Positions 35,441-44,062 of a DNA stretch of 64,000 bases are shown piece after piece (position 1 is the stretch's first letter; each line of letters begins with the position of its first letter). This stretch comes from JBAZOO01 sp041648735. GTDB taxonomy: Bacteria; Verrucomicrobiota; Lentisphaeria; Oligosphaerales; CAITYL01. Both the position numbers and the translations under genes were made by a program. The DNA lies in NCBI GenBank assembly GCA_041648735.1, contig JBAZOO010000001.1, forward strand, positions 62,001 to 126,000, written 5' to 3'. The notes beneath the pieces were generated by a model that was given only the letters and a program-made list of their open reading frames with translations, searched no databases and was not told where the DNA came from.

Positions 35441-35615
35441 TAGTGGCTCCGTCCCCGGTGGGACCTGCCGTCCAGGCAGGGTGTTGCGGAGCGGACTTTC
35501 CGTGCACCCACTTTCCGCGGCTTCACAATTTCTCAATCGTCGCTGCCGTTTTTGGCGGCCCGTGCCGCTTCCGCGGCGCTCGGGTGTGAATAATTCCGGT
35601 TAGGCGCCTGGCCCC
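35441..35615. repeat. Intergenic repeat words after the MITE
   Basis: No gene is seen. The word GGACCTGCCGTCCAGGC (35461-35477), identical in the GT4 insertion at 34517-34533, is followed by 'GCGGAGCGGACTTTCCG' and the GC-rich 'GCCGCTTCCGCGGCGCTC' word, and then the next glycosyltransferase gene. Confidence 0.8.
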
Positions 35616-36878
35616 ATGCGGTTCTGGATCGTCAATCCGTTCGACAACCTGCCGGGGGAGGGGCGGCGGCCCCTGCGCTACTGGGCGCTGTGCCGGGCAC
35701 TGGCGGTGGCCGGCCACCAAGTCACCTGGTGGTCGTCCGATTTCCATCATGCGGAGAAACGGCGCCGCGGCCAGCTTCCACCCGTCTATATGGCGGATGA
35801 CGGTTTCCAGGTGCGGCTGGTGCCGACGCCCGTCTACCGGCGGAACATTTCCCTGGCCCGCTGGCGCAGCCATGCCGCCTTCGTCCGCAACTGGGAACGG
35901 GACGCACGGGCGGCCGTCGCCACCGGCGAATTGTCCCAGCCCGGCCTGATCCTGACCAGCCAGCCGCCACTGGGCACGGCCGACGCGGCCTTCCGCCTGC
36001 GCCGGGACTGGAACTGCAAGGTCGTGGTGGACATCCAAGACGCCTGGCCGGAGACCTTCTATCGGCTCGTGCCCGGCCCGGAATGGCTGCGGCGCCGCTT
36101 CGCGCCGCTGCTGTTCCACCCCGCACTGTGCCAGGCGCGCCGGGCCTGTCATGGGGCGGACGGCGTCGCCGCCGTGGGCCAGACCTACCTCGACTTGGCC
36201 GCCGCCCATGGCTGCCGTGCCCCCCGCCATTTGTGCCATCACGGCATTGACCTTGCCCCGGCGATCCAGCGGCCGGAGTTCCGCCGGGAAAACGGGCTGC
36301 GGCTGGCCTACATCGGCTTCATGGGGGCGTCCTATGACCTGGAAACCGTGCTGGGCGGCGTGGCTGGCCTGGTCCGAGAGGGGAAACCCGTTTCCCTGGA
36401 TTTGGCCGGATGCGGCCCCAAGGAAGTGGCGCTTCGGCGGTTCATTGCCGGCCAGCCCTGCGGAGTCCGCGAACGCCTCCGGTTCCATGGCTATCTGGGG
36501 GCGGACGAGCTGCGGCGGCTGCTGGGGGAGAGCGACCTCGGACTGATCCCGATGAAGCCGGAGTCCTGGGTGGCCATCCCCAACAAGGCGGGCGACTACG
36601 CGGAGGCGGGGCTGGCGATGATCAACGGCTTGACCGGCGAGACGGCGGCCTTGCTGGCGCAATGGCAGGCGGGAACCTCCTACCGGGTCGGCGACCCGGC
36701 AAGCTTCAGCGCCGCCATCATGGGATATTTGGACAATCCCAGCCGGGTGCGGCAGGAGGGCGCCAACGCCCGGCGGCTGGCCGAAGAGCGGTTTGACCGG
36801 CAGCGGATTTATCCCGCGTTTGTCCGCTTCCTGGAAGAAACCGCCGCCGCGAACTTGCCAACCGCCGGCCACCGCTGA
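35616..36878 (+). CDS. Family 4 glycosyltransferase
   Basis: The 420-residue product starts MRFWIVNPFDNLPGEGRRPL with GHQVTWWSSDFHH, has VVVDIQDAWPETFYRLVPG (typical of the WbuB/FucNAc-transferase-like branch), AYIGFMGASYDLETVLGGV and IPMKPESWVAIPNKAGDYAEAGLAMI. The usual E-x7-E is modified to this PNKAGDYAEAGLA form, as in that branch. The donor may be an N-acetylated 6-deoxyhexosamine, which is inference from the similarity. Confidence 0.87.
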   Translation: MRFWIVNPFDNLPGEGRRPLRYWALCRALAVAGHQVTWWSSDFHHAEKRRRGQLPPVYMADDGFQVRLVPTPVYRRNISLARWRSHAAFVRNWERDARAAVATGELSQPGLILTSQPPLGTADAAFRLRRDWNCKVVVDIQDAWPETFYRLVPGPEWLRRRFAPLLFHPALCQARRACHGADGVAAVGQTYLDLAAAHGCRAPRHLCHHGIDLAPAIQRPEFRRENGLRLAYIGFMGASYDLETVLGGVAGLVREGKPVSLDLAGCGPKEVALRRFIAGQPCGVRERLRFHGYLGADELRRLLGESDLGLIPMKPESWVAIPNKAGDYAEAGLAMINGLTGETAALLAQWQAGTSYRVGDPASFSAAIMGYLDNPSRVRQEGANARRLAEERFDRQRIYPAFVRFLEETAAANLPTAGHR

Positions 36879-36932
36879 AACGGAGCGGACTTTCCGGCCG
36901 CCCACTTTGATTCCACGCAAACAGGACGCTTC

Positions 36933-38114
36933 ATGAACATCCCCTACTGCAAAATCGTCTGTGACGGCAACGAGCTGGCGTACCTCAAGCAAGTCTTGGA
37001 CAGCGGTTGGCTGACCACGGCCACAAAGGCGATGGAGCTGGAAAAAAAGGTCGCCGAGAAGGTCGGCGCCGCCTACGCCTGCGCCGTCAATTCCTGCACG
37101 GCCGCGCTGCATCTTGGCGTTGAGGCGCTTGGCATCAGGCCTGGAGACAAGGTGTTCGTCCCGACCATGACCTTTACGGCGTCCGCCGAGGTGATCCGCT
37201 ACCTGGGCGCCGACCCGGTGTTGCTGGACGTCGACTATGGGACCTCCCTGGTCACGCCGGAAATTTTGGCGGCCGCGATCCGAAAGCACCCCGACGTCAA
37301 GGTGTTGATCCTGGTCCATTACGCCGGCCAGGCGGCGGAACTGCGGCGGACACAGCCCATCAACGGCGTGCCCGGAATCCTTGACCTTTGCCAGGCACAC
37401 GGCATCCGCCTGCTGGAAGACGCCGCGCATGCGTTTCCCACCCGCCACCTTGGCGGAATGGTGGGCAGCTTCGGGGATGTGACCTGTTTCAGTTTCTATG
37501 CCAACAAGACCATGACCACGGGCGAGGGGGGGATGCTGGTGACCAACGATGAAGCCATCTATCGCCGCTGCAAGGTCATGCGTCTGCACGGCATCAACCG
37601 CGACATCTGGGACCGGTTCACCGCCAAAACCCCGTCCTGGGAATACGACGTCGTCGCGCCGGGCTTCAAATACAACATGCCCGACATCAACGCCGCCATC
37701 GGACTGGCCCAATTGGAACGCGTGGACGAATTCCGGGAGAAACGGGAACGTTGCGCCCGGCATTATTACGACCACCTTGCCGGCATCCGGGGCTTGGACC
37801 TGCCCGTGTGCCGCGAGCAGCCCGAAAACCACGCCTGGCACATTTTTGCCGTCGTCCTCACCCCGGAAAGCCCCCTGGGGCGGAACGAATTCATCGAGAA
37901 GATGGCGGCGGCGGGGATCGGCACCTCCGTGCATTACAAGCCGTTGCACCGGATGACATACTACCGGAACACCTACCATCTGGATCCCAGTCTCTATCCC
38001 AACGCTGAACGCCTTTGGCAAGGCACGGTTTCGCTGCCGATTTATCCGACGATGACGGAAGACGAACTGCGATACGTTTGCGACACGGTCAAGCAAATCC
38101 TGAACCTCCGGTGA
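36933..38114 (+). CDS. DegT/DnrJ/EryC1 family sugar aminotransferase
   Basis: This PLP-dependent sugar 4- or 3-aminotransferase of 393 residues has SGWLTTATKAMELEKKVAE, AVNSCTAALHLGVEALGI, EDAAHAFPTRHLG, the PLP-lysine segment FYANKTMTTGEGGM (Lys192) and FKYNMPDINAAIGLAQLERV. It would aminate a 4-keto nucleotide sugar, for example the product of the PglF-like enzyme at 56787. A second, fused aminotransferase follows in the next gene, so the two probably act on different sugars or positions. Confidence 0.93.
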   Translation: MNIPYCKIVCDGNELAYLKQVLDSGWLTTATKAMELEKKVAEKVGAAYACAVNSCTAALHLGVEALGIRPGDKVFVPTMTFTASAEVIRYLGADPVLLDVDYGTSLVTPEILAAAIRKHPDVKVLILVHYAGQAAELRRTQPINGVPGILDLCQAHGIRLLEDAAHAFPTRHLGGMVGSFGDVTCFSFYANKTMTTGEGGMLVTNDEAIYRRCKVMRLHGINRDIWDRFTAKTPSWEYDVVAPGFKYNMPDINAAIGLAQLERVDEFREKRERCARHYYDHLAGIRGLDLPVCREQPENHAWHIFAVVLTPESPLGRNEFIEKMAAAGIGTSVHYKPLHRMTYYRNTYHLDPSLYPNAERLWQGTVSLPIYPTMTEDELRYVCDTVKQILNLR

Positions 38115-38133
38115 CGGGGACGACGGGCACATC

Positions 38134-38220
38134 GCCATCAGGTTAAGCCATACCGTCCCTACGGGACGGCCAGCGAGTTCCTCCTGAACTTTGATAAAAC
38201 CTAAACCTTAGCCTGATGGC
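38134..38220. repeat. Small inverted-repeat element between the aminotransferase and fusion genes
   Basis: GCCATCAGGTTAAG (38134-38147) and its complement CTTAGCCTGATGGC (38207-38220, one mismatch) bracket a perfect internal stem CCGTCCC-TAC-GGGACGG at 38153-38169. It looks like a short MITE-type or REP-like unit. No target duplication could be recognised. Confidence 0.65.
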
Positions 38221-38284
38221 CATGGACGACAGGCGCCCGGCCGACGCGCGCGTTTCCCGGTTCACAAACACCCCCTTCCTCCTA

Positions 38285-41245
38285 ATGACTCATCTCGAAT
38301 TTTTCCTGGTCGCCGTGCTCGCGTCCTACCTGTGCGCCAATGCGCTTCGGCGGTGGGCATTGGGCCGCAAACAGCTCGCCCTGTCCAAACTCCGGAGTCC
38401 CGTCACGCTGCCGCCGCCGCACAACGGCGGAGTGGCGCTGGTGGGCATCACCCTTCTGCTTTGGTTTGGCTGGCTGGCAACCGTTCCCTTCAAACTGCCG
38501 ATCCCCCTCAGTTATGTGGGAATTGCCATCAGCGGCACTCTGCTGGTCGCCATCATCAGTTGGCTGGACGACGACCGTGGCGGCGTCCCGGTCGCCATCC
38601 GCGCCACGGTGTATGTCATCGCCGCCGTCCTGGCCATTTCCATTTACGGGTGGTGGCGTGGCGTTGAACTTCCCCTGCTGGGCAGGCTGAACTGGGGATG
38701 GGCGGGGATTCCCCTGACCCTGCTTTGGGTCGTCATTCTGCTCCATGTGTACAGTTTCATGGACGGCATTGACGGACTGGCGGCGGTCTTGGGCTTCGTC
38801 GCCGCCATCGGCTGGGCATGGTTGGGCTGGCTCCTGCATGAAAATGCCATCTCCTTGTGGGGAGCCGTGGTGGCGGGCGCCTGCCTTGGTTTTTTGTTTC
38901 TCAACTGGCCTCCCGCCAAAATCCGTCTCGGGCTTGTCGGCGGAACGTTTTTGGGATTCACCTTCGGAGTTTTCCCCCTGCTGGTGCAGACGGCCTTGAG
39001 CGGAAAGGATGCCATCGCTGCGGCGGCCAGGATTCAGCGGCTGCCCGTCGCGGCGCTCCTGTTTGTCGCGCCGCCCCTCCTTGATGCCGCATACACGTTT
39101 TTCGCCCGCGCCTTCACCCGGCGGGACGTCCTGGCATCGCACCGGTCCCACCTCTACCAGCGGCTGGCGATCAGCGGGCTGCCACACCGGAACATCCTTG
39201 CCATTTATGGCCTGCTAAGCATCGTCAGCGGATTGGCAGGCGTCGCCTATGTCATGGGACAGAGCCGGGCCGCATGGGGCGTGGCAGTGTGCCTGGCAGT
39301 CCTTTCCGGCTTCGCCGTCCTTTGGTCCCATGTCAAATGGCGTGAACGAAAAGGGATGGCTAACCAGTTCGGCAAACTGCCGGATCAGGCGATCCTGGAA
39401 ATCCGTCCAACCGGCGCCATTCCCACCTCGGGCGCCATCATCGTCATTGGCGCCGGATCGTTCGGCCGGGAAGTCTGCAATTGGGCGGAGGATGCCATCA
39501 AGGCCGGAGCCGCGCCCTGGCGGCTCAAGGGGTTCCTGGACGACAACCCGAACGCGCTGGAGGGGTTCAGCTATGGCGCCAAAATCATCGGCGGCATCGC
39601 CGGGTATCAACCGCGGGCTGGCGACCGTTTTGTCTGCGCCATCGGCAATCCGGCAGTGAAAAAAAACGTTTGCGACGCCATCGTCGCCCGCGGCGGCGTC
39701 TTCACCAACCTCATCCATCCGACCGCCGTCATTGGCCACAACGTCAAACTTGGCACGGGGGTCGTGCTCGGACCCTATACCGTGCTGACCTGCGATTTGA
39801 CCGTGGGCGACCACACCGCCTTCGCGACCAGCAACACGGCCGGCCACGACGCCTGGATTGGCAACTGGAGCCACCTGGGCGGCCATTGTGAAATCGGGGG
39901 CGGCGCCGTGGTGGAAGACGGCGTGTTTCTGGGGGGGCGCGTCGCGGTGGCACCCCGCGCCCGGGTGCCGGCGTGGACGCGGGTGCCGCCCGGCGCCAGC
40001 GTCAGCGAAAGCGGAATCAACCCGGCCGCGGCCGGGCCAGCGTCCGCTGCCGCCGCGCCACTGGAGCGGCAACCACCGCCGCCAGAACGCCACGTTCACC
40101 GCCCACCTGCCGCCAGCGCCACGCGGCTTTTCCTGTCCCCCCCGCACATGGGGGAAAGCGAACTGCGGCTGATCCAAGAGGTTTTCGCCAGCAACTACAT
40201 CGCCCCGACCGGGCCCATGGTCGAGGCCTTCGAACAGGAATTTGCCGAACGCACCGGCTTCAAGCATGCCCTCGCGGTCAGCAGCGGCACCGCCGCGATG
40301 CATCTGGCGCTGCGCGGGCTGGGCATCAAGCCGGGCGACAAGGTGTTCGCCGCCACCCTGACCTTCATCGGCAGCGTCTCCCCCATCCTCTATCAGGGCG
40401 CCACCCCCGTCTTCTTCGACGCCGACCCCGCCACCTGGAACCTCGACCCGGAGCTCCTCGAACACGAACTGCACCAGGCCGCAGCCCGCGGCCAGCTCCC
40501 CAAGGCGGTCATCCCCACCGACCTCTACGGCCAATCCTGCGACCTTGGCCGGATTTTGGAAATCTGCGCCCCCTACGGCGTGCCGGTGATTTGCGATGCG
40601 GCGGAGTCGGAAGGCGCGGATTACCGCGGCCGCCACGCCGGCAAGGGCGCCAAGGCCGCCGTCTTCTCCTTCAACGGCAACAAGATCATCACCACCTCCG
40701 GTGGCGGCATGCTGGCCAGCGACGACCCGGCCTTCATCGCCCACGCCCGCAAGCTCGCCACCCAGGCCCGCGAGCCGGTGCCCTGGTACGAACACCGCGA
40801 GATCGGCTACAATTACCGGATGAGCAATGTCCTGGCCGCCATTGGCCGCGGACAATTGCAGGTCCTGGAAGAGCGCGTGCGCCGCCGGCGGAAAATTTTC
40901 GCCGGCTACCAGGCCCGCCTCGGCGGGCTGCCAGGGATCGAGTTCATGCCGGAAGCGCCCTACGGCCGCGGCAACCGCTGGCTGACCGTGATCCTGGTCA
41001 CGCCCGAGGTGTCCGGCGCCACGTCCGAGCAGATCCGCCTGGCGCTGGAAGCCGAAAACATCGAGGCGCGCCCCGTCTGGAAGCCCATGCATCTGCAACC
41101 CGTCTTCCGCGGTTGCCGGGCCGTCGGCGGCGGCGTCAGCGAAGACCTCTTCGCCCGCGGCCTCTGCCTGCCCTCCGGCACCGCCATGACCGACGCCGAC
41201 CTGGACCGGGTCTGCGCGGTGGTCCGTGGCTGCCTGAAAGGGTGA
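38285..41245 (+). CDS. Three-domain fusion: WecA/WbpL-like GlcNAc-type phosphotransferase + PglD-like acetyltransferase + PglE-like aminotransferase
   Basis: The 986-residue protein has three parts. Residues 1 to about 340 form a polytopic polyprenyl-phosphate HexNAc-1-P transferase: PHNGGVAL, YSFMDGIDGLAAV (Asp160 region) and SHRSHLYQRL (His286 region). Residues about 380-590 form a NeuD/PglD-type N-acetyltransferase: VIGAGSFGREVCNWAED, HPTAVIGHNVKLG and GHDAWIGNWSHLGGHCEIGGGAVVEDGVFLGG. After a Pro/Ala-rich linker, residues about 613-986 form a PglE-type aminotransferase: SSGTAAMHLALRGLGI and SFNGNKIITTSGGGM with PLP Lys800. In Campylobacter, PglE and PglD make UDP-diacetylbacillosamine in consecutive steps; here both are tethered to an enzyme that loads a sugar phosphate onto the lipid carrier. 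I start at ATG 38285, since an earlier ATG at 38216 lies in repeat DNA. Confidence 0.92.
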   Translation: MTHLEFFLVAVLASYLCANALRRWALGRKQLALSKLRSPVTLPPPHNGGVALVGITLLLWFGWLATVPFKLPIPLSYVGIAISGTLLVAIISWLDDDRGGVPVAIRATVYVIAAVLAISIYGWWRGVELPLLGRLNWGWAGIPLTLLWVVILLHVYSFMDGIDGLAAVLGFVAAIGWAWLGWLLHENAISLWGAVVAGACLGFLFLNWPPAKIRLGLVGGTFLGFTFGVFPLLVQTALSGKDAIAAAARIQRLPVAALLFVAPPLLDAAYTFFARAFTRRDVLASHRSHLYQRLAISGLPHRNILAIYGLLSIVSGLAGVAYVMGQSRAAWGVAVCLAVLSGFAVLWSHVKWRERKGMANQFGKLPDQAILEIRPTGAIPTSGAIIVIGAGSFGREVCNWAEDAIKAGAAPWRLKGFLDDNPNALEGFSYGAKIIGGIAGYQPRAGDRFVCAIGNPAVKKNVCDAIVARGGVFTNLIHPTAVIGHNVKLGTGVVLGPYTVLTCDLTVGDHTAFATSNTAGHDAWIGNWSHLGGHCEIGGGAVVEDGVFLGGRVAVAPRARVPAWTRVPPGASVSESGINPAAAGPASAAAAPLERQPPPPERHVHRPPAASATRLFLSPPHMGESELRLIQEVFASNYIAPTGPMVEAFEQEFAERTGFKHALAVSSGTAAMHLALRGLGIKPGDKVFAATLTFIGSVSPILYQGATPVFFDADPATWNLDPELLEHELHQAAARGQLPKAVIPTDLYGQSCDLGRILEICAPYGVPVICDAAESEGADYRGRHAGKGAKAAVFSFNGNKIITTSGGGMLASDDPAFIAHARKLATQAREPVPWYEHREIGYNYRMSNVLAAIGRGQLQVLEERVRRRRKIFAGYQARLGGLPGIEFMPEAPYGRGNRWLTVILVTPEVSGATSEQIRLALEAENIEARPVWKPMHLQPVFRGCRAVGGGVSEDLFARGLCLPSGTAMTDADLDRVCAVVRGCLKG

Positions 41246-41757
41246 AGATTTTTTGCCCACGAAACACACGAAAAAACACGAAAAAATCCCAAATTCAAAC
41301 CGCCAACCACCGCACCGTGGCACGGACATTCCTGCCCGTGCGAATGGGGAACCAAACCATCCGTGGGGAACGTGGCACGGGCATTCCTGCCTGTGCGAAT
41401 GGGGAACCAAACCATCCGTGGGTTGCACCCATGATCCGTGGGTTGCACCCACGGCTATTCAGGTCGTGGATCCTGATTCATGTTCCCGATTCCTTCCCAC
41501 CAGCCGCGCCGCCGCGGTGACCCCACCCCACCCACCCGCACCCCGCTGGGGTGCAAAACCATTCGTGTTGTTTCGTGTGTTTCGTGGGCAAATCCCCCGT
41601 GCCCTTCGTGCCGTTGTGGTGAAATCTTTCGGCAATCGAAAATCGAAAATCGGCAATCGAAAATCAAAATCCTCCCGTGCCCCGGCGTGGAATTCGTGAT
41701 ACCCCGTCCCCCTTCGCGGCTTCGGGTGAATCATCCGGGCAAAAAGGCAAAAGCCAA
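41246..41757. repeat. Intergenic repeat block 7
   Basis: No gene is seen. It opens with CCCACGAAACACACGAAA (41258-41275), then 'CCGCCAACCACCGCACCG', two copies of a 'GTGGCACGGACATTCCTGCC… GAATGGGGAACCAAACCATC' unit (41319-41423) and the GTGGGT-TGC-ACCCAC hairpins (41418-41456). It ends with 'TTTCGTGTGTTTCGTGGG' (41572-41589) and a CGGCAAT/CGAAAAT heptamer array (41630-41664). Its first and last main words are inverted, so the gap as a whole is palindromic in outline. Confidence 0.88.
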
Positions 41758-41790
41758 GTTACATTACCGGTAATATACCATAAAGGTAAC
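41758..41790 (+). promoter_or_regulatory. Palindromic operator-like site upstream of the ATPase gene
   Basis: The perfect 10-base palindrome TTACCGGTAA (41764-41773) lies within a wider inverted pair GTTAC…GTAAC (41758-41762, 41786-41790). TATACC (41776-41781) is also present, and the start codon follows at 41793. Such a site could bind a dimeric repressor. The AT-rich character contrasts sharply with the flanking sequence. Function is inferred from symmetry and position only. Confidence 0.45.
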
Positions 41791-41792
41791 TT

Positions 41793-43193
41793 ATGTTTGT
41801 CAACCGGAAAAACGAGCTGCGGCGGCTGGAAGAGGTCTGCCGGCGGCCCGGCGCGCAGTTTGTCGCCCTCTATGGACGCCGGCGGATCGGGAAAACGACC
41901 CTCCTGACGCACTGGCTCGGCAAACGAAGACCCGACGAAGCGGTCTACTGGGTGGCCTACCGCAGTTCGCCCAAGATTCTCCTGGCCCGTTTTTCCCAGG
42001 CGCTGCAGCCGTTGCTCGGCGGCGCGGATCCCGAGTTCACCTTCTCCTCCTGGGAGGTTGCCTTCCGGGAGCTGGCCCGCGCGGCGCAAGACCGGCGCGT
42101 CGTGGTGGTGCTTGACGAATGGCCCTATGTGCTCGAGTCCGTTCCGGGCATCGCCACGCTGCTCCAGGCCGTGTGGGACCACGCCCTGAAACCATCCCGC
42201 GTGATGCTGATCCTGGCCGGTTCGCACTACCATATGATGCACCATGAACTGCTGGCCCCGGGCGGCGCCTTGTACGGACGCACGACCGCGGACATCCGGC
42301 TCGACGCCATCGAACCCTCCTGCCTGGCGGAGTTCCTGCCCCAGTACAGCGAGGCCCAGCGCATCGAGACGTACAGCATCATCGGCGGCGTGCCGAAGTA
42401 CCTTGAGATGTGGAACGACGCCTGGCCGGTATTCCGCAACATCGAGGAAGTCATCCTCTCGCCGGTGAGCATCTTCCGGCAGGAGCCGGCGTTCCTCATC
42501 CAGGAAGAATTGCCCGAACCCCGCGCCTACCTGAGCATTCTGGACGCCATCGGCACGGGCATGAAAACACCGAGCGGAATTGCCACGGTGTCGGGGCTGG
42601 CGTTGCCACATGTCGGAAAATATCTCCAGACGCTGCTCTTCCGCGGACTGGTGCGCCGGGAGGTCTCGCTGGATGTGCCGGACCCTGAACACACCCGGAC
42701 GACGCGCTACGAAATCGCCGATCCGTATCTCCGTTTCCACTTCACCTTTCTGCGCCCAGGCAATTCCCTGCTGGAGCAAAACCGGCTCGCCCCCCTGCTG
42801 CAGACCATCCGGGCCGGCTTTGATGCCTATGTGGGGCACACGGGTTATGAAGAGGTGTGCCGCCGCACGCTGATTGAGCTTGGAGATTCCGGAAATCTGC
42901 CGTTTGTGCCGGAACGGATCGGGCGCGTGTGGAGCCGAACCGCCGAATTCGACGTGGCGGCCATTGACCGGAAACACCAGGCGGTCATCCTCGGCGAATG
43001 CAAGTGGACCGCCCAAAAAATGGGGCGGGACGCCCTGGAGAACTTGGAGCGGAAGGCGGCCCTGTTCAAGCGGCTGGACAGGTTCAAGGTCACCTATGCG
43101 CTTTTTTGCAAGAGTGGATTTGAGCGGCGGCTGATGGCGGAAGCGGCGGCGCGCGGAATCCTGCTCTTTGATGGCCTCACCCGGGTTTCCTGA
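41793..43193 (+). CDS. AAA ATPase with DUF234-type C-terminal nuclease-like domain
   Basis: The 466-residue product has Walker A GRRRIGKTTLL (residues about 29-39), Walker B VVVVLDEWPY, a sensor-type LILAGSHYHMM, a winged-helix-like middle (GVPKYLEMW…, GLALPHVGKYLQTLLFRGLV) and the C-terminal segment AVILGECKWTAQKMG typical of DUF234. These 'archaeal ATPase' family proteins are widespread, often in genome islands, and have no agreed function. The gene separates the PglE fusion from the PglC-like gene and is unrelated to both. Its own palindromic site lies upstream. Confidence 0.88.
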   Translation: MFVNRKNELRRLEEVCRRPGAQFVALYGRRRIGKTTLLTHWLGKRRPDEAVYWVAYRSSPKILLARFSQALQPLLGGADPEFTFSSWEVAFRELARAAQDRRVVVVLDEWPYVLESVPGIATLLQAVWDHALKPSRVMLILAGSHYHMMHHELLAPGGALYGRTTADIRLDAIEPSCLAEFLPQYSEAQRIETYSIIGGVPKYLEMWNDAWPVFRNIEEVILSPVSIFRQEPAFLIQEELPEPRAYLSILDAIGTGMKTPSGIATVSGLALPHVGKYLQTLLFRGLVRREVSLDVPDPEHTRTTRYEIADPYLRFHFTFLRPGNSLLEQNRLAPLLQTIRAGFDAYVGHTGYEEVCRRTLIELGDSGNLPFVPERIGRVWSRTAEFDVAAIDRKHQAVILGECKWTAQKMGRDALENLERKAALFKRLDRFKVTYALFCKSGFERRLMAEAAARGILLFDGLTRVS

Positions 43194-43347
43194 AGGGCAG
43201 AAGTGAATCCCTGAACCCGCCACCACGCGACAATTGCTGGGGGTTGGTTTTATCCGCGCCAATCCGCGGAATCTAAAAAACTTTGAGCGGCCTTCGTGTC
43301 GTCGTGCCGTTTTTGGGCAAATCCGTGGAATTCGTGGATCACAAGCA

Positions 43348-44016
43348 GTGAAACGCCTCTTCGACCTCAGCCTGCTGCTGCTCGCCGCGCCGCTCTGGCT
43401 GCCGCTGCTCGGCCTCGTCGCCCTGCTGGTGCGCCGCCGCCTCGGCGCGCCCATCCTCTTCCGCCACCAACGGCCGGGGCTGCATGGCCAGCCCTTCACC
43501 CTCCTCAAGTTCCGCACCATGCTCGACGCCCGTGACGCCAGCGGGCAGCCCTTGCCGGACGAGAAACGGCTGACGCCATTCGGAAAAAAATTGCGCGCCA
43601 CCAGCCTGGATGAACTCCCGGAGCTGTTCAACGTCCTCAAGGGCGACATGTCCCTCGTCGGCCCCCGGCCGCTGCTCATGCGCTACCTCGACCGCTACAC
43701 CCCGGAGCAGGCCCGCCGCCACGAGGTCCGCCCCGGCATCACCGGCTGGGCGCAGGTCAACGGCCGCAACGCCATCACCTGGGAGGAAAAGTTCCGGCTC
43801 GACGTCTGGTACGTCGGGCATCGTTCCTGCTGGCTGGACCTGAAGATCCTCGGCCTGACGCTCTGGAACGTCCTTGCCCGCAAGGGGATCAGCGCCATTG
43901 GCCACGACACCATGCCCGAGTTCCTGGGCACTCCAGACGCCCACGGAGCCAATCCGCCCCACGAACCACGCGAAACAACACAAGAATCCGGATCGCCCAC
44001 AAATCCACACCAATGA
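43348..44016 (+). CDS. PglC-like phosphoglycosyl transferase
   Basis: The 222-residue monotopic enzyme starts (GTG) with the membrane segment KRLFDLSLLLLAAPLWLPLL. It has the catalytic TSLDELPELFNVLKGDMSLVGPRP and the PglC-type continuation RHEVRPGITGWAQVNGRNAITWEEKFRLD…, GISAIGHDTMPEFLG. In Campylobacter, PglC moves diacetylbacillosamine-1-phosphate to undecaprenyl phosphate, so a bacillosamine-like donor is likely. The natural end seems to be near ..PEFLG; the last 28 or so residues (…HEPRETTQESGSPTNPHQ) are encoded by the CACGAACCACGCGAAACAAC repeat word. The GTG start is chosen over an ATG at 43234 located in repeat DNA. Confidence 0.9.
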   Translation: MKRLFDLSLLLLAAPLWLPLLGLVALLVRRRLGAPILFRHQRPGLHGQPFTLLKFRTMLDARDASGQPLPDEKRLTPFGKKLRATSLDELPELFNVLKGDMSLVGPRPLLMRYLDRYTPEQARRHEVRPGITGWAQVNGRNAITWEEKFRLDVWYVGHRSCWLDLKILGLTLWNVLARKGISAIGHDTMPEFLGTPDAHGANPPHEPRETTQESGSPTNPHQ

Positions 44017-44062
44017 AACTGGATTTTTCGTGTAATTCAGGGTGTTTCGTGGGCCAAATGAC

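Noticed and set aside
35523..38138. Very long minus-strand frame (871 codons) antisense to the GT4 and aminotransferase genes
   Set aside because: It mirrors two clear + strand genes and its translation has no domain. Stop-poor antisense frames are expected in such GC-rich coding DNA. The same applies to the long minus frames at 39215-41452, 51155-53602, 56628-58745 and 58457-59836.
38216..38284. Upstream ATG of the three-domain fusion gene
   Set aside because: The 23 additional residues are polar and lie partly in the inverted-repeat unit; the first membrane helix begins right after ATG 38285.
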